A stretch of DNA of 64,000 nt from Novosphingobium sp. (lineage in GTDB: Bacteria > Pseudomonadota > Alphaproteobacteria > Sphingomonadales > Sphingomonadaceae), in contig JADJYM010000012.1 in assembly GCA_016719755.1 (NCBI GenBank), positions 377,001 through 441,000 on the forward strand, in the 5' to 3' direction. The translations under genes were made by a program, and so were the position numbers. The notes under the pieces were generated by a model that was given only the letters and a program-made list of their open reading frames with translations, ran no database searches and had not been told where the DNA came from. Below are positions 25,049-34,915 of the stretch, one piece after another. Within the stretch, counting starts at the first letter, position 1. Each line of letters starts with the position of its first letter.

Positions 25049-25656
25049 GGGGTATCCTTTCGAGTGGCGGGGCGCGCGCCCCGGGTGATCAGGCGCATGG
25101 TCTGGTGTCGCCGCGCCTCGAATTCGTCCGCACCGATGCGGCCCGCCATGCGCAGCACGATCAGGCCGTGCAGCGCCGCCCAATAGGCCCGGCCGATCGC
25201 CTCGGCATCGCCTTCCAGCAGACCGGCGGCGATCATGTCCTCGACATAGTCGGTCACCGTGCGCATCGAGCGCACCTCGGCCCGGAGCAGTTCGGGCGGC
25301 TTGGGATCGGGCACGGCATAGCCGAACATCAGGCGGTAGGCGTGCGGCTCCTCGAAAGCGAAGCCGACATAGGCCTGGCCGACCGCGCGAGAGCGTTCCC
25401 ACAGGTCCGGCGTGCTGACATAGGCCGCCTCGATCCGGTCGGAGAACCGGTCCAGCACGGCCGCGCGGGTGGCGGCGAGCAGCGCCTCCTTGCCGGGGAA
25501 ATAGCGGTAGAGTGAAGCCGCCGTCCAGCCCAGCGCCCGCGCGATCGAGCGCAGCGAAGCCCCGTCCGGGCCGCTTGCCGCAAACTGGCGCTCCGCCTCG
25601 GCAATGATCCGCTCGCGGGTTTCGCGGACCTGTTCCTCGGAGAGCGGCGCAGCCAT
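25045..25656 (-). CDS. TetR-family regulator (FadH-like locus)
   Basis: A 203-aa regulator with an N-terminal helix-turn-helix (SLRSIARALGWTAASLYRYFPGK near residues 34-56; quoted in parts: SLRSIARALG then WTAASLYRYF) and a C-terminal WHG-like domain. ATG 25656 is preferred; an upstream in-frame extension to 25701 runs into the operator repeats. Divergent from the FadH-like gene with repeated AACACTGTT sites between, so it probably represses both units. First gene of an operon with the lipocalin-like protein. Confidence 0.85.
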   Translation of the reverse strand: MAAPLSEEQVRETRERIIAEAERQFAASGPDGASLRSIARALGWTAASLYRYFPGKEALLAATRAAVLDRFSDRIEAAYVSTPDLWERSRAVGQAYVGFAFEEPHAYRLMFGYAVPDPKPPELLRAEVRSMRTVTDYVEDMIAAGLLEGDAEAIGRAYWAALHGLIVLRMAGRIGADEFEARRHQTMRLITRGARPATRKDTP

Positions 25657-25670
25657 GCCCTTGCCATAAC

Positions 25671-25707
25671 AAACACTGTTCGCTAGGCAAGTGCTAAACA
25701 CTGTTCG
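25671..25707. promoter_or_regulatory. Two direct copies of AAACACTGTTCG (TetR operator candidate)
   Basis: Identical 12-mers at 25671-25682 and 25696-25707 are 25 bp apart; each contains the odd palindrome AACA-C-TGTT. They occupy most of the 74-bp gap between the tetR start (25656) and the FadH-like start (25731). Two half-helix-phased sites suggest cooperative binding of two TetR dimers. Confidence 0.75.
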
Positions 25708-25730
25708 GCATCGCCCGGGAAGGATTCGCC

Positions 25731-27770
25731 ATGACTGCGCAGAGCATCGGAAAAGTGAAATACCCGCACGTCTTCTCGCCCCTCCAGATCGGGCCGCACC
25801 GGCTGAAGAACCGCATCCTGATGGGATCGATGCACACGGGGCTTGAGGATGTGCCGAATGCGGCAGAGCGCCTCTCCGCCTATTTCGCGGAGCGCGCGCG
25901 CGGCGGGGTGGGCATGATCATCACCGGCGGAATCACGCCGCACCCTTCGGGCGGACGCGGCGCAAAGCTGAGCGAGCCTGCCGAAGTGCCAATGCACCGG
26001 CAGGTGACCGATGCGGTTCACGCCGCCGATCCTGACGTAAAGATCGTCATGCAGATCCTCCATTCCGGTCCGATCGCCCATGCCGAGCAGCCGGTCGGGC
26101 CCTCGGCGGTCAAGTCGCGGATCGGCCCCGCCGTACCGAAGGAACTGGACGAGGACGGGATCGAGGAACAGATCGCCGCTTTTGCCAATTGCGCCGCGCT
26201 GGCAAGAGCGGCGGGCTATGACGGGGTCGAGATCATCGGTTCGGCCGGATACCTCATTTCCACTTTCCTGGTCGAGAAGACCAACCTGCGCACCGACCGC
26301 TGGGGCGGATCGTGGGAAAACCGGATGCGCTTTCCGCTGGAGATCGTGCGCCGCGTGCGCGCCGCGGTGGGGCCGGACTTCATCCTGATCTTCCGCATCT
26401 CGGCGATGGACATGCTCCAGGGCGGGCTCGCCTGGGAAGAGGTGGTGAGCCTGGCCAAGGGTCTGGAAGCCGAGGGCGTCAACGTCATCTCCACCCACTT
26501 CTGCTGGCATGAGAGCCTTGTGCCGACCATCGCCACCATGGTCCCGCGCGCGGCCTTCACCCAGGTGACCGGGCGGCTGCGCAAGGAGCTGTCGATCCCG
26601 CTGATCACGTCCAACCGCATCAATATGCCCCACGTGGCCGAGGAAGTGCTGGCGCGCGGCGATGCCGATCTCGTTTCGATGGCGCGGCCGATGCTGGCTG
26701 ACCCGGACCTTGTCAACAAGGCGCTGGAAGGCCGCGAGGACGAGATCAACACCTGCATCGCATGTAACCAGGCCTGTCTTGACCATACCTTCACCGGCAA
26801 GCTCACCAGTTGCCTGGTCAACGCTCGCGCCTGCCGCGAGACCGAAGTGATCGTCGCCCCCGCGAGGACGGCCAAGCGAATCGCGGTGGTCGGCGCGGGA
26901 CCGGCCGGACTGGCATTCGCCACAATCGCGGCAGAGCGCGGCCACGCGGTGACCCTGTTCGACGCGGCGGACGAGATCGGCGGCCAGTTCAACCTGGCCA
27001 AGCGGATCCCCGGCAAGGAAGAATTCTACGAAACGCTGCGCTATTTCGGCAGGATGATCGACCTGCACGGGATCGACCTGCGGCTGGGCAAGCGCGTCGG
27101 CGCGGCGGACCTCGACGGCTTTGACGAGGTGGTGCTGGCAACCGGGATCGAGCCGCGCACCCCCGACGTGCCCGGGATCGATCACCCCAAGGTCGTGCGC
27201 TACATCGACGTCATCACCGGCAAGGCCAGGGTCGGGCAGAAGGTGGCAATCATGGGCGCGGGCGGAATCGGCTTCGACGTGGCCGAACTGATCACGCACG
27301 AAGGCACGTCAGGCGCGCTCGACATCGACGTTTTCGCGCGCGAATGGGGCATCGATTTCAGGAACCACCCGCGCGGCGGCGTGACCGGCATCGAGCCGCA
27401 GGTCGCATCCAACGGGCGCGAGGTCACCCTGCTCCAGCGCAAGGCAAGCGCGGTCGGCAAGGGGCTGGGGCGCACCACCGGCTGGACCCACCGGCTGACC
27501 CTCCAGCGGCGCGGGGTGCAGATGGTCGCCGGAGTCGACTATCGCCGGGTCGACGATGCCGGCCTGCACCTGACAATCGAGGGCGAGGAACGGGTGCTTG
27601 ATGTCGATACGGTGATCGTCTGCGCCGGGCAGGAACCGGCGCGCGAGCTCTTCAACGAACTCGCCGCAGCGGGGCGTGAGGCGCACCTTATCGGCGGGGC
27701 CTACGAGGCGGGCGAGCTTGATGCCAAGCGGGCGATCAAGCAGGCAACCGAACTGGCCGTGGCGATCTGA
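25731..27770 (+). CDS. FadH-like NADH:flavin oxidoreductase / dienoyl-CoA reductase family
   Basis: A 679-aa iron-sulfur flavoprotein. Residues about 12-340 form an old-yellow-enzyme TIM barrel (FMN site), C342-x2-C345-x3-C349-x11-C361 binds a 4Fe-4S cluster, and the C-terminal half has two nucleotide-binding motifs (VVGAGPAGLAFA near 385 and IMGAGGIGFDVAE near 505). This matches 2,4-dienoyl-CoA reductase and relatives such as trimethylamine dehydrogenase. With the nearby TetR and lipocalin it may reduce an enone or dienoyl-CoA in breakdown of an unsaturated compound; the true substrate is open. It starts after GGGAAGGA. Confidence 0.9.
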   Translation: MTAQSIGKVKYPHVFSPLQIGPHRLKNRILMGSMHTGLEDVPNAAERLSAYFAERARGGVGMIITGGITPHPSGGRGAKLSEPAEVPMHRQVTDAVHAADPDVKIVMQILHSGPIAHAEQPVGPSAVKSRIGPAVPKELDEDGIEEQIAAFANCAALARAAGYDGVEIIGSAGYLISTFLVEKTNLRTDRWGGSWENRMRFPLEIVRRVRAAVGPDFILIFRISAMDMLQGGLAWEEVVSLAKGLEAEGVNVISTHFCWHESLVPTIATMVPRAAFTQVTGRLRKELSIPLITSNRINMPHVAEEVLARGDADLVSMARPMLADPDLVNKALEGREDEINTCIACNQACLDHTFTGKLTSCLVNARACRETEVIVAPARTAKRIAVVGAGPAGLAFATIAAERGHAVTLFDAADEIGGQFNLAKRIPGKEEFYETLRYFGRMIDLHGIDLRLGKRVGAADLDGFDEVVLATGIEPRTPDVPGIDHPKVVRYIDVITGKARVGQKVAIMGAGGIGFDVAELITHEGTSGALDIDVFAREWGIDFRNHPRGGVTGIEPQVASNGREVTLLQRKASAVGKGLGRTTGWTHRLTLQRRGVQMVAGVDYRRVDDAGLHLTIEGEERVLDVDTVIVCAGQEPARELFNELAAAGREAHLIGGAYEAGELDAKRAIKQATELAVAI

Positions 27771-27798
27771 GAGGCGGCTGACGAGCGCGGGCAGCGCC

Positions 27799-29115
27799 CT
27801 AAAGCCCCGCCGCGCTCGTCGCCAGCCCCAGCACCATCATCACGCCCAGCACCTTGATCAGACCAAGGCGCAGGCGAAAGATAAGCACGGCGGCAACCAC
27901 GGTCAGCACCGCCGGAACCCATTGCAGGCTCGCCGGATCGGGCAGGTCGATGCCGAGCGGTCCGACGTGGTGCGTCGTTACCCGCGCGAACAGCACATGG
28001 AGCGCGAACCACAGGCTGAGGTTGGCGATCACGCCCACCACCGCCGCCGTGATCGCCGCCAGCCCGCCCTTCAACGTGGCCGCGTGCTCCAGCCGCTCCA
28101 TCCACGGCGCGAAAGTGAAGATCCAGACGAAGCAGGGCACAAAAGTCACCCAGGTGGTCAGCGCCGCCCCCAGCACGCCCGCCAGCAGCGGGCCGAGCGG
28201 TTCGGGCGCGCGGAACGCAGCAAGATAGCCGACGAACTGCGTCACCATGATCAGCGGCCCCGGCGTCGTCTCGGCCAGGCCCAGACCGTCGGCCATCTCG
28301 CCCGCGGTGAGCCAGCCGTAGCCCTCAACCGATTGCTGCGCCATGTAGGCGAGCACCGCATAGGCCCCGCCGAAAGTCACCACCGCCAGTTTGGAGAAAA
28401 ACACCCCAACCTTCCACAGCACGTGGTCCGGCCCCAGCAGCAGCAGAATCGCCACCATCGGCGCTGCCCAGGCCGCGCCGCCGATTGCAATGGAGGCAAG
28501 ACTTGATCGCCACGGTCGCGGCGACTTTGCAGGCGCGGGTCCGGCCGGCTTCAGTGCCAGCAAGTCCGGCCGCAGCTTCGCGACGACGGTGCCGATCAGC
28601 CCCGCGCCCAGCACCACCAGCGGAAACGGCAGGCTGAACACCGCCAGGGCGAGGAACGCGGCAAGTGCGATGGCCCGTTTGAGCGGCGCGTCGAGCGCAC
28701 GCCCCGCGACCCTGAGCAGCGCCTGGACCACAATTCCCAGAACCGCCGCCTTGATCCCCAGAAACAGCGCGGCAAACCAGCCGAGCTGGGCGGCGAAACC
28801 GTAAAGCATCGACAGCGCCAGAATCACCAGCGCTCCGGGAATGACGAACAGCAGCCCCGCGGCGAGACCGCCCTTCACCCCGTGCAGCTTCCAGCCAATC
28901 CAGGTTGCCAGCTGCTGCGCCTCCGGCCCGGGCAGGAGGTGGCAGAAGTTGAGCGCGTGGAGATACTGCTCTTCGGTAATCCAGCGCCGCTCTTCGACCA
29001 GTTCCTGATGCATCAGGGCGATCTGCCCGGCTGGCCCGCCAAAGCTGAGACAACCGATCCGCGCGCAGACGCGCACCAGTTCGCCGAATGTAGGGGTCTG
29101 GATCGACTCGCTCAC
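27799..29115 (-). CDS. chrA: Chromate efflux transporter, two-domain
   Basis: A 438-aa ChrA/CHR-family permease with two homologous halves. Each has the signature FGGP(A/...) near its start: FGGPAGQIALMHQEL in the first and FGGAYAVLAYMAQQS in the second, each followed by a PGP motif (LLPGPEAQQ and TTPGPLIMV). These proteins export chromate using the proton gradient. GTG 29115 is preferred because GAGGA lies 6 nt upstream; an upstream start at 29175 would add 20 residues. A small hairpin (29135-29154) lies in the leader. No chrB-type regulator is adjacent. It may serve sulfate or other anions instead. Confidence 0.9.
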   Translation of the reverse strand: MSESIQTPTFGELVRVCARIGCLSFGGPAGQIALMHQELVEERRWITEEQYLHALNFCHLLPGPEAQQLATWIGWKLHGVKGGLAAGLLFVIPGALVILALSMLYGFAAQLGWFAALFLGIKAAVLGIVVQALLRVAGRALDAPLKRAIALAAFLALAVFSLPFPLVVLGAGLIGTVVAKLRPDLLALKPAGPAPAKSPRPWRSSLASIAIGGAAWAAPMVAILLLLGPDHVLWKVGVFFSKLAVVTFGGAYAVLAYMAQQSVEGYGWLTAGEMADGLGLAETTPGPLIMVTQFVGYLAAFRAPEPLGPLLAGVLGAALTTWVTFVPCFVWIFTFAPWMERLEHAATLKGGLAAITAAVVGVIANLSLWFALHVLFARVTTHHVGPLGIDLPDPASLQWVPAVLTVVAAVLIFRLRLGLIKVLGVMMVLGLATSAAGL

Positions 29116-29270
29116 GAATTTCCTCACGTCCTGTGGTCCGCAGTGCGGCGGACCGTGCAGGCAACGCTTGGGCATGGCGCGAGCCGTAGCCTGGCCGGGA
29201 GGTTGCTTCGCCCCGGATGGCTTCGTTTAAGGGCGCCGCCAGAGGTCTGGCAAGAGGATTTGTGCGAGGC

Positions 29271-29711
29271 TCAGCCCTGTTGCAGGCGCTGGTAGAGGAT
29301 CCGCGTTTCGAGCAGGTTGGAAATGCGCAGCGCCACTTCGATCACGTCGAACGGCTTCGAAACGAAATCCTTCGCTCCCAACGCCAGCGCGCGGCGACGG
29401 GCATTGATCGTGCTGTCGGCGGTCAGCACCAGGACCGGGCGGAACTCGTCCGGCCGGTCGTGCCGCTTGAAGGCCTCGAGCAGTTGGAAGCCGTCAACCT
29501 CTGGCATCATCAGATCGAGCAGGACGAGGTCCGGTTCCAGCCGGATATAGCTTTCAAGCGCCTCTGCGGGGTTCGTTACGGTATGGATGTCGCGGTATCC
29601 CTCGCGCTCCAGCACGCTGGCGAGAAGCAGGACGTTGGCGTGCTCGTCATCGACGATCAGGATGCGGCGGGTGCGGATTTCCGCACTGTCGATCAGGCTG
29701 GTGGGCATCAT
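29271..29711 (-). CDS. Single-domain response regulator
   Basis: A 146-aa receiver domain with no output domain. Phospho-acceptor D66 (LVLLDLMMPEVDG), acidic pair at DDE near 21-23, conserved T near 97 (LTADS) and K near 119 (VSKPF) are all present. Its start overlaps the stop of the CHASE3 histidine kinase (ATGA). It is probably a phosphate relay or sink, or regulates by protein contact. Relatives with an HD-GYP tail exist, but this one ends soon after the receiver. Confidence 0.88.
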   Translation of the reverse strand: MMPTSLIDSAEIRTRRILIVDDEHANVLLLASVLEREGYRDIHTVTNPAEALESYIRLEPDLVLLDLMMPEVDGFQLLEAFKRHDRPDEFRPVLVLTADSTINARRRALALGAKDFVSKPFDVIEVALRISNLLETRILYQRLQQG

Positions 29712-31666
29712 TCGCTCTTTGCTGGGGCGCCGCGCGGCGCGCGGGCGCGCTGGCGCACAGGCAGGGTGAACCAGAACCGCGCGCCCTGTTCCGGCGCCTC
29801 GTAGCCGATCTGGCCGCCCATCGATTCGACCAGCCGCTTCGACAGCGCCAGGCCAAGTCCCGTGCCATCCACCCGCGCCCGGTTCTGCTGACCGAGCCGG
29901 TCAAAGGGCGTGAACAGGCGCGGGACATCGGCGGCGGCAACTCCGGCACCATCGTCCTCCACCTCGACCCGGATATCGCGGCCCCGTGCGGTGCAGGACA
30001 GGCGCACCAGGTTGCCGGTGCGGTTGTACTTGGCGGCATTGGAGACCAGGTTGAGCATGATCTGCACCACGCGGCGGCGGTCGGCCCAGGCGACCAGCGG
30101 TTCGTCCGGCGCCTCCAGCGCAAAGCGCAGCCCCGCCGCCGCGACGATCGGCCCGGCCAGCGCGTGGACTTCCTGCAGGAGTTCGCCCAGGTCCAGCCGC
30201 TCGATTGCAAGTTCCGCTCCGCCCGCCTCGATGCTGGAAATGTCGAGCAGATCGTTGATCAGCGACAGCAGGTGGCGGCCAGCCTTCATGATCTGGCTCA
30301 GCGCCTCGCGGTGGCGCGGCTCAAGCTGGTCTTCGTCCAGTTCAAGCAACTGCCCGAAGCCCAGGATCGCGCTCATCGGAGTGCGCAGCTCGTGGCTGGT
30401 GCGCGAGAGGAACTCGCTCTTGGCGAGGTTCGCCGCGATTGCCTCTTCGCGGGCCACGCGCAGCGCCTCTTCCGAGCGGCGGCGCTCGGTCATGTCGCGG
30501 GTGACCTTGGCGAAACCGCGCAGGTTTCCCTGATCGTCATGAAGCGCGGTGATGACGACGTTGGCCCAGAACCGCGCCCCGTCCTTCCGCAGCCGCCAGC
30601 CCTCGTCCTCGGCCGTCCCCGCCTCGCGCGCGCGCTCAAGCATCTGCGCGGGCAGGAATTCGCGGGTTTCCTCCGGGTAAAAGCGGCTGAAATGGTGGCC
30701 AAGAATTTCCTCGGCCTCCCACCCCTTGATCCGCTGCGCGCCCAGGTTCCAGCTGGTCACCGTGCCGTCCGGGTCCAGCGCGAAGATGCCGTAGTCGCGC
30801 ACTTCCTCGATCACCAGGCGGAAGCGTTCCTCGCTTTCGCGCAGGGCCTGTTCGCGCCCGCGCAGCAGGGCGCTGGCCCGGGCGAGCCGCTGGGCCAGGG
30901 TGCCGATTTCATCCGCGTCCTCGGGCAGGTTGGTCAGTTCGTCGCCGCGCGCCAGCAGTTCAGCATTGGCTTCCAGCATCTTGACCCGCCGGACGATCCC
31001 GGTGGAAAACAGATATACCGCCGCAAGACTGCCGAGCAGGCCGACCAGGGCGCTGATCGCGGTCAGCAGCAGATAGCGGTCACGCACTTCCTCCACCAGC
31101 GCGCGCCGTTGATCCAGAAGAACGGATTCGCGCCGCTGGATCAGTTCGATTTCCAGCCGCATGGCGTCCAGCACGATCTTGTTGGAGACCAGCGCTTCCT
31201 CGATCGCCGAAGGTTCGCCGCGCCGCGCGGCGGGATCGCCGGCCAGCTCCACGATCCGGCGCAGGCCTTCGCGTTTGCGCACGGCAAGCTCGCTGATCCG
31301 GTTGAAGTGCCCGCGCACCTCGGGGTCGCGGATCGCCTGGTCAAGCCTGGCGAAGGTCTGCGGCAGATAGGCCTCGGCCTTGCGGTAGGGTTCGAGGAAG
31401 CGGTCCTGGCCGGTCAGGGCATAGCCGCGCACCCCCGCCGCCGCTTCGGCCAGCAGGGCGTGGGCCTGGTAGGTATCGCGCTGGATCGCGACCGCCCGGC
31501 GCACGTCGTCCTCGGCCCGGACTTCGGCGTTGCTGGCCACGTAGAGCGAAACCAGCGCACCCAGCAGGATCGCCAGCGGCAGGGCGACGACGACCAGCCC
31601 CTTGAGCGCCAGCGGACGGTCAGCCCAGAACCGCGTCAGCGGGCGATGCGGGCGGACCTCGCTCAC
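29708..31666 (-). CDS. Membrane histidine kinase with CHASE3, HAMP and PAS domains
   Basis: A 652-aa sensor kinase. Membrane segments at about residues 22-46 and 198-218 bracket a CHASE3 periplasmic domain; a HAMP-like linker follows; a PAS domain at about 275-395 ([18 protein letters not shown], then [12 protein letters not shown]) ends in a PAC-like region; HisKA has [15 protein letters not shown] near 425; HATPase_c carries the N, G1 and G2 boxes. Its gene sits between two response regulators with 4-bp overlaps on both sides. The CHASE3 signal is unknown. This is the classic kinase of a four-gene relay block. Confidence 0.9.
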   Translation of the reverse strand: MSEVRPHRPLTRFWADRPLALKGLVVVALPLAILLGALVSLYVASNAEVRAEDDVRRAVAIQRDTYQAHALLAEAAAGVRGYALTGQDRFLEPYRKAEAYLPQTFARLDQAIRDPEVRGHFNRISELAVRKREGLRRIVELAGDPAARRGEPSAIEEALVSNKIVLDAMRLEIELIQRRESVLLDQRRALVEEVRDRYLLLTAISALVGLLGSLAAVYLFSTGIVRRVKMLEANAELLARGDELTNLPEDADEIGTLAQRLARASALLRGREQALRESEERFRLVIEEVRDYGIFALDPDGTVTSWNLGAQRIKGWEAEEILGHHFSRFYPEETREFLPAQMLERAREAGTAEDEGWRLRKDGARFWANVVITALHDDQGNLRGFAKVTRDMTERRRSEEALRVAREEAIAANLAKSEFLSRTSHELRTPMSAILGFGQLLELDEDQLEPRHREALSQIMKAGRHLLSLINDLLDISSIEAGGAELAIERLDLGELLQEVHALAGPIVAAAGLRFALEAPDEPLVAWADRRRVVQIMLNLVSNAAKYNRTGNLVRLSCTARGRDIRVEVEDDGAGVAAADVPRLFTPFDRLGQQNRARVDGTGLGLALSKRLVESMGGQIGYEAPEQGARFWFTLPVRQRARAPRGAPAKSE

Positions 31667-32310
31667 GGGCGGCCACCCGCCGTGCCAGCCCGCGCGACCA
31701 GCACCGCTGCCTGGGTTCGGTCGGAAACGCCCAGCTTGGCGATAATCCGCTCGACATGCGCCTTCACCGTTGCCGGGCTAACGCCAAGCCCGCGGGCGAT
31801 TTCCTTGTTGGTCTGCCCCCGCGCGACCAGCCCCAGCACCTCGTTTTCGCGCGCGGTGAGCATGGCCAGCGCCTCGGCCTGCCCGGTGGAGCGATCGCCT
31901 TCGCGCATTGCCGCATTCATCAGCCCGAGCGGAACGACGCTTTGCCCCGCCATGACCTGGCTTACCGCGCCGCGCAGTTCGCCAATGCTGGCATCCTTCA
32001 GCACATAGCCCGCCGCTCCCGCCGCCAGCGCCTCGCGCACATAGGCGGGCATATCGTGGAGCGAGAGCATCACCACCCGCGAACGCAGGCCCAGCGCGGC
32101 GATCCGGCGGGTGGCTTCAAGCCCGTCGATTCCAGCCCCCAGGCGCACATCCATAAGCACGATGTCGGGCTCCAGCGCCGCGGTAAGGGCAACGGCCTCC
32201 TCGCCGCTCGACGCCTCCCCAGCCACTTCAAAGCCATCGCCGCCCAGCACCGCTTTCAGCCCCTCGCGGGCGAGCTGGTGGTCATCGACGATCAGGATTC
32301 GCACGGACAT
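31663..32310 (-). CDS. NarL/FixJ-family response regulator
   Basis: A 215-aa regulator with an N-terminal receiver (phospho-acceptor D54 in [11 protein letters not shown]) and a C-terminal LuxR helix-turn-helix ([20 protein letters not shown] then [15 protein letters not shown]). It overlaps the kinase genes on both sides (1 bp with the soluble kinase, 4 bp with the CHASE3 kinase), so all are made from one message. Probably activated by the HisKA_3 kinase just upstream, the usual partner of this family, and possibly also modulated by the CHASE3 kinase. Confidence 0.9.
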   Translation of the reverse strand: MSVRILIVDDHQLAREGLKAVLGGDGFEVAGEASSGEEAVALTAALEPDIVLMDVRLGAGIDGLEATRRIAALGLRSRVVMLSLHDMPAYVREALAAGAAGYVLKDASIGELRGAVSQVMAGQSVVPLGLMNAAMREGDRSTGQAEALAMLTARENEVLGLVARGQTNKEIARGLGVSPATVKAHVERIIAKLGVSDRTQAAVLVARAGTAGGRP

Positions 32311-33380
32311 CAGGCAGGCCTCGGGAATGTGGCGCGAACGGTTACTCCGCCTGCCGGGTCCTGCTGCCAGTCAAGCGTGCCGCCGATCGATGCCATCCGC
32401 TCGCGCATCACCTCGATCCCGAACCGCGCGGATGCGGGTTCGCCAGGGCCACCGCCATCCGGCGCGCGCCCTCTATCGGCAATCCTCAAAAAGGGCGCGG
32501 ACGTCTCGCGCCGCGCCTGCAACTCCACCTCGACGGCGCAAGGGCCGCCCGCGTGCTTGCGAATATTGGTCAGAGCCTCCTGCGCGACACGGAACAGAGC
32601 TGTTTCGAAGCGGCGCGGCCAGTCCGTGACATCGCTCTCGATCCGCACGGTCAGGGCATAACCTTCCGCCGCGAGGGCCTCGGCCAGCGCATTCAACCCC
32701 TCCGCAAGCCCCAGATCGTCAAGGATCGTTGGCCGCAGTCCGCGAATTACCCCGCGCAGTTCGCCCACCAGATCGCGGGCGATCTCCGCCAGCCTTGACC
32801 GCTCTGCCGTGCCGCCCTCGAGCAGCCGCGCCAGGGCGGTTGCGGTCTGGGCCACACCGTCATGGAGTTCGTGCGAGACGCGGCGGCGTTCTTCCTCCTG
32901 CGCGGAAAACAGCCGACCCACGACGAATTCAAGCTGCTGCTCGCGGCGGCGCAGCGCCTCGTTAAGCTCGGACAGCTGGCGTTCCCGCGCGATCCGGTCG
33001 ATCGTCGCGCCCATCATCTCAAGATGCAGGCGGCAGGCTTCGCGGTCCTCCGTGTCGGCAATGTCGTCAAGCGATCCCAGACCCTCCACCACCACGGTGC
33101 CGACAATGCGCGTCATGCTTCCCGGTGCCGGAATCGGCAGGCCGGAGGCCTCGGCAGCGTGGCTGACTGTGCCTGCCCGGCAGCCCAGGAAATAGGCCAG
33201 CCGCCTGGCACAGCCCTGCAGGATCGGTTCGGCATTGCCGACATCGGCCAGCGCCAGTTCGCGACCGCTGCTCGACATCAGCCGCATCCGCGCCGCGCGC
33301 GCCTCCGCCGCGCGGTAAAGCTCGCGCAGTTCGGCAACGGTTTCGACCTCGGGGGCCAGGGCGGGATGTCCACGATCCAT
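32310..33380 (-). CDS. Soluble histidine kinase (HisKA_3, NarL-type partner)
   Basis: A 356-aa kinase without membrane segments. The HisKA_3 dimer/phosphoacceptor region is [20 protein letters not shown] with the active histidine near H173. A C-terminal HATPase_c domain follows ([15 protein letters not shown], then [15 protein letters not shown]). The N-terminal 150 residues carry a GAF-like region with two cysteines ([14 protein letters not shown]), so a cytoplasmic ligand or redox signal is possible. ATG 33380 is chosen for the AGGAGG just upstream; longer starts would run into the divergent gene's region. Its stop overlaps the regulator start by 1 bp. First gene of the block. Confidence 0.85.
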   Translation of the reverse strand: MDRGHPALAPEVETVAELRELYRAAEARAARMRLMSSSGRELALADVGNAEPILQGCARRLAYFLGCRAGTVSHAAEASGLPIPAPGSMTRIVGTVVVEGLGSLDDIADTEDREACRLHLEMMGATIDRIARERQLSELNEALRRREQQLEFVVGRLFSAQEEERRRVSHELHDGVAQTATALARLLEGGTAERSRLAEIARDLVGELRGVIRGLRPTILDDLGLAEGLNALAEALAAEGYALTVRIESDVTDWPRRFETALFRVAQEALTNIRKHAGGPCAVEVELQARRETSAPFLRIADRGRAPDGGGPGEPASARFGIEVMRERMASIGGTLDWQQDPAGGVTVRATFPRPA

Positions 33381-33413
33381 TGCCTCCTGATACCGGCCTG
33401 CCCGGATTGTGCA

Positions 33414-33432
33414 TAGGCCATCCGGCCTAGGC
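33414..33432. promoter_or_regulatory. Palindrome upstream of the kinase operon
   Basis: TAGGCC (33414-33419) and GGCCTA (33424-33429) form a 16-bp dyad about 35 bp before the kinase start and 135 bp before the secreted-protein start. The flanking 11-mer CCGGCCTAGGC (33422-33432) recurs exactly at 37928-37938 upstream of another operon. It may be a binding site for the local NarL-type regulator. Confidence 0.35.
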
Positions 33433-33566
33433 CGCGCAGCCTGCCATGCGGCGGATTCTTGCCCGAGGCCCACCGGCATATCTGGGTGAAGACGATGGTG
33501 CCCCGCCGCGATCCGGCAGCGCCAGACGATCAGAACGGTTTCTTGCCACTTGCAGGAGTGCATTCG

Positions 33567-34160
33567 ATGAAAAGCTTCAAGTTCCGCAACCTCGCCCTTG
33601 CCGCAGCGCTGCCGCTGGCCGCGCTCGCCGCTCCGGCCCAGGCCCATGACCATGGCGGCGCCACCGCGGCGGTTGCGACCTATGCCCCGATCACCGTTGC
33701 CGAGGTTGAGGCCGCGCAGCGCGCCTGGGGCGACGCACTGGTCGCCATCGCCACCGAATACGATACCAAGGGCCACGCCGCCGCCAAGAAGCTGGCCGAA
33801 CAGGTGATCGACGGCGCCTATGGCTATGGCATGGGCCCGGTTCTGTTCAAGCCGACCCTGACGGTTGCACCGCAAACCTTCCGCACCACCCGGGATGGCG
33901 GGCTGGCCTACTTCGTGGGCGGAGACAAGGCCTATCCGAACGACAGCGGCTTCGCCCTGAAGGGCTGGCGCAAGTACCAGATCGACAACAGCGGCATCGT
34001 CATCACCGGCAATTCGGCGATTTCGATGGGCAACGTCAGCATCTGGGACGCCAAGGGCAACCTGACCAAGGTCGACAAGACCTGGGGCTGGGTGCGCGGC
34101 GGTGACGGCAAGCTGCGGATCGTCCTGCATCACTCCTCGCTGCCCTATTCCGCCAAGTAA
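33567..34160 (+). CDS. Exported NTF2-like/SnoaL-type protein
   Basis: A 197-aa protein with a signal peptide (about residues 1-26, ALAAPAQAHDHGG). The mature part begins with a histidine-containing stretch and has an NTF2-like pattern (AWGDALVAIATEYD, later ALKGWRKYQIDN and KTWGWVRGGDGKLRIVLHHSSLPY). Homologues are sometimes labelled phosphoribosyl-AMP cyclohydrolase, which the export signal argues against. GGAG lies 9 nt before ATG 33567. Function unknown; probably periplasmic ligand binding or hydrolysis. It is followed closely by two outer-membrane proteins. Confidence 0.72.
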   Translation: MKSFKFRNLALAAALPLAALAAPAQAHDHGGATAAVATYAPITVAEVEAAQRAWGDALVAIATEYDTKGHAAAKKLAEQVIDGAYGYGMGPVLFKPTLTVAPQTFRTTRDGGLAYFVGGDKAYPNDSGFALKGWRKYQIDNSGIVITGNSAISMGNVSIWDAKGNLTKVDKTWGWVRGGDGKLRIVLHHSSLPYSAK

Positions 34161-34240
34161 GGGCAGCGGCGGGCGGCTGCCTTCCGCCCCTTCCCGGCAG
34201 CCGCCCGTCCTTTTTCATTCCCAACCAAGCGAGACAGACC

Positions 34241-34915
34241 ATGTTCAAGCCTGCCGCAGCCGCCGCTGCCTTCGCCGCATCCCTCGCCCTTGCCGCACCG
34301 GCCCATGCCGGAAGCCCGGAAGGCAAGCTTCAGGTGAAGGTCATGGCTACCGGGGTCCTGCCGGACGGCAAGATCACCCGGGTCCAGACCAACGCGATCG
34401 GCGCGCCCGCGACCAGCGATTCCGAAGCGAGCAACTCGGTCGTGCCAACGCTGGCGGTCGAATACTTCGTCTCCCCCAACTTCTCGATCGAAACGATCTG
34501 CTGCGTTACCCCGCATGACGTGACCGGCAAGGGCGGCCTGGCCGGCGCGAAGCTGGTCGACAACGCGATCATCCTGCCCGCGACCGTGACACTGAAGTAC
34601 CATTTCGATCTTGGCGGGGTTAAGCCCTATGTCGGGGCCGGTCCGGCGCACTTCTTCATCTTCAGCGAAGGTGTCGGCGCCGATGCGGCCGCGCTCGGAG
34701 CAACCCGGGTCGATCTGTCCAACCGCTTCGGCCTGGCCCTTCAGGCCGGGATGGACGTGCCGCTGAATGATCGCGGCCTGGGCTTCAGCCTTGATGCCAA
34801 GCGCTACTTCGTGGACACCACCGCCAGCTTCTATGCCGGTAACACGCTGGCCCTGCGGACCGACCACTCGCTCGATCCCTGGGTGGTGAGCGGCGGCCTC
34901 AGCTATCGCTTCTGA
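34241..34915 (+). CDS. OmpW-family outer-membrane protein
   Basis: A 224-aa protein with a signal peptide (about residues 1-23, ALAAPAHAG) and an eight-stranded beta-barrel pattern. It has the OmpW style: QVKVMATGVLPDGKIT, PTLAVEYFVSPNFSIE, PATVTLKYHF, KPYVGAGPAHFF and a terminal aromatic (SGGLSYRF). OmpW proteins give passage to small hydrophobic molecules. The stop overlaps the start of the DUF2490 gene by 1 bp. Confidence 0.9.
   Translation: MFKPAAAAAAFAASLALAAPAHAGSPEGKLQVKVMATGVLPDGKITRVQTNAIGAPATSDSEASNSVVPTLAVEYFVSPNFSIETICCVTPHDVTGKGGLAGAKLVDNAIILPATVTLKYHFDLGGVKPYVGAGPAHFFIFSEGVGADAAALGATRVDLSNRFGLALQAGMDVPLNDRGLGFSLDAKRYFVDTTASFYAGNTLALRTDHSLDPWVVSGGLSYRF

Noticed and set aside
24641-25690. 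349-codon fusion of lipocalin and regulator frames
   Set aside because: The lipocalin has its own ATG at 25048 overlapping the TetR stop; upstream codons are the TetR gene out of frame.
32310-34133. 607-codon version of the soluble kinase
   Set aside because: The extra N-terminus lies antisense to the exported NTF2-like protein; the ATG at 33380 has a clear AGGAGG site.
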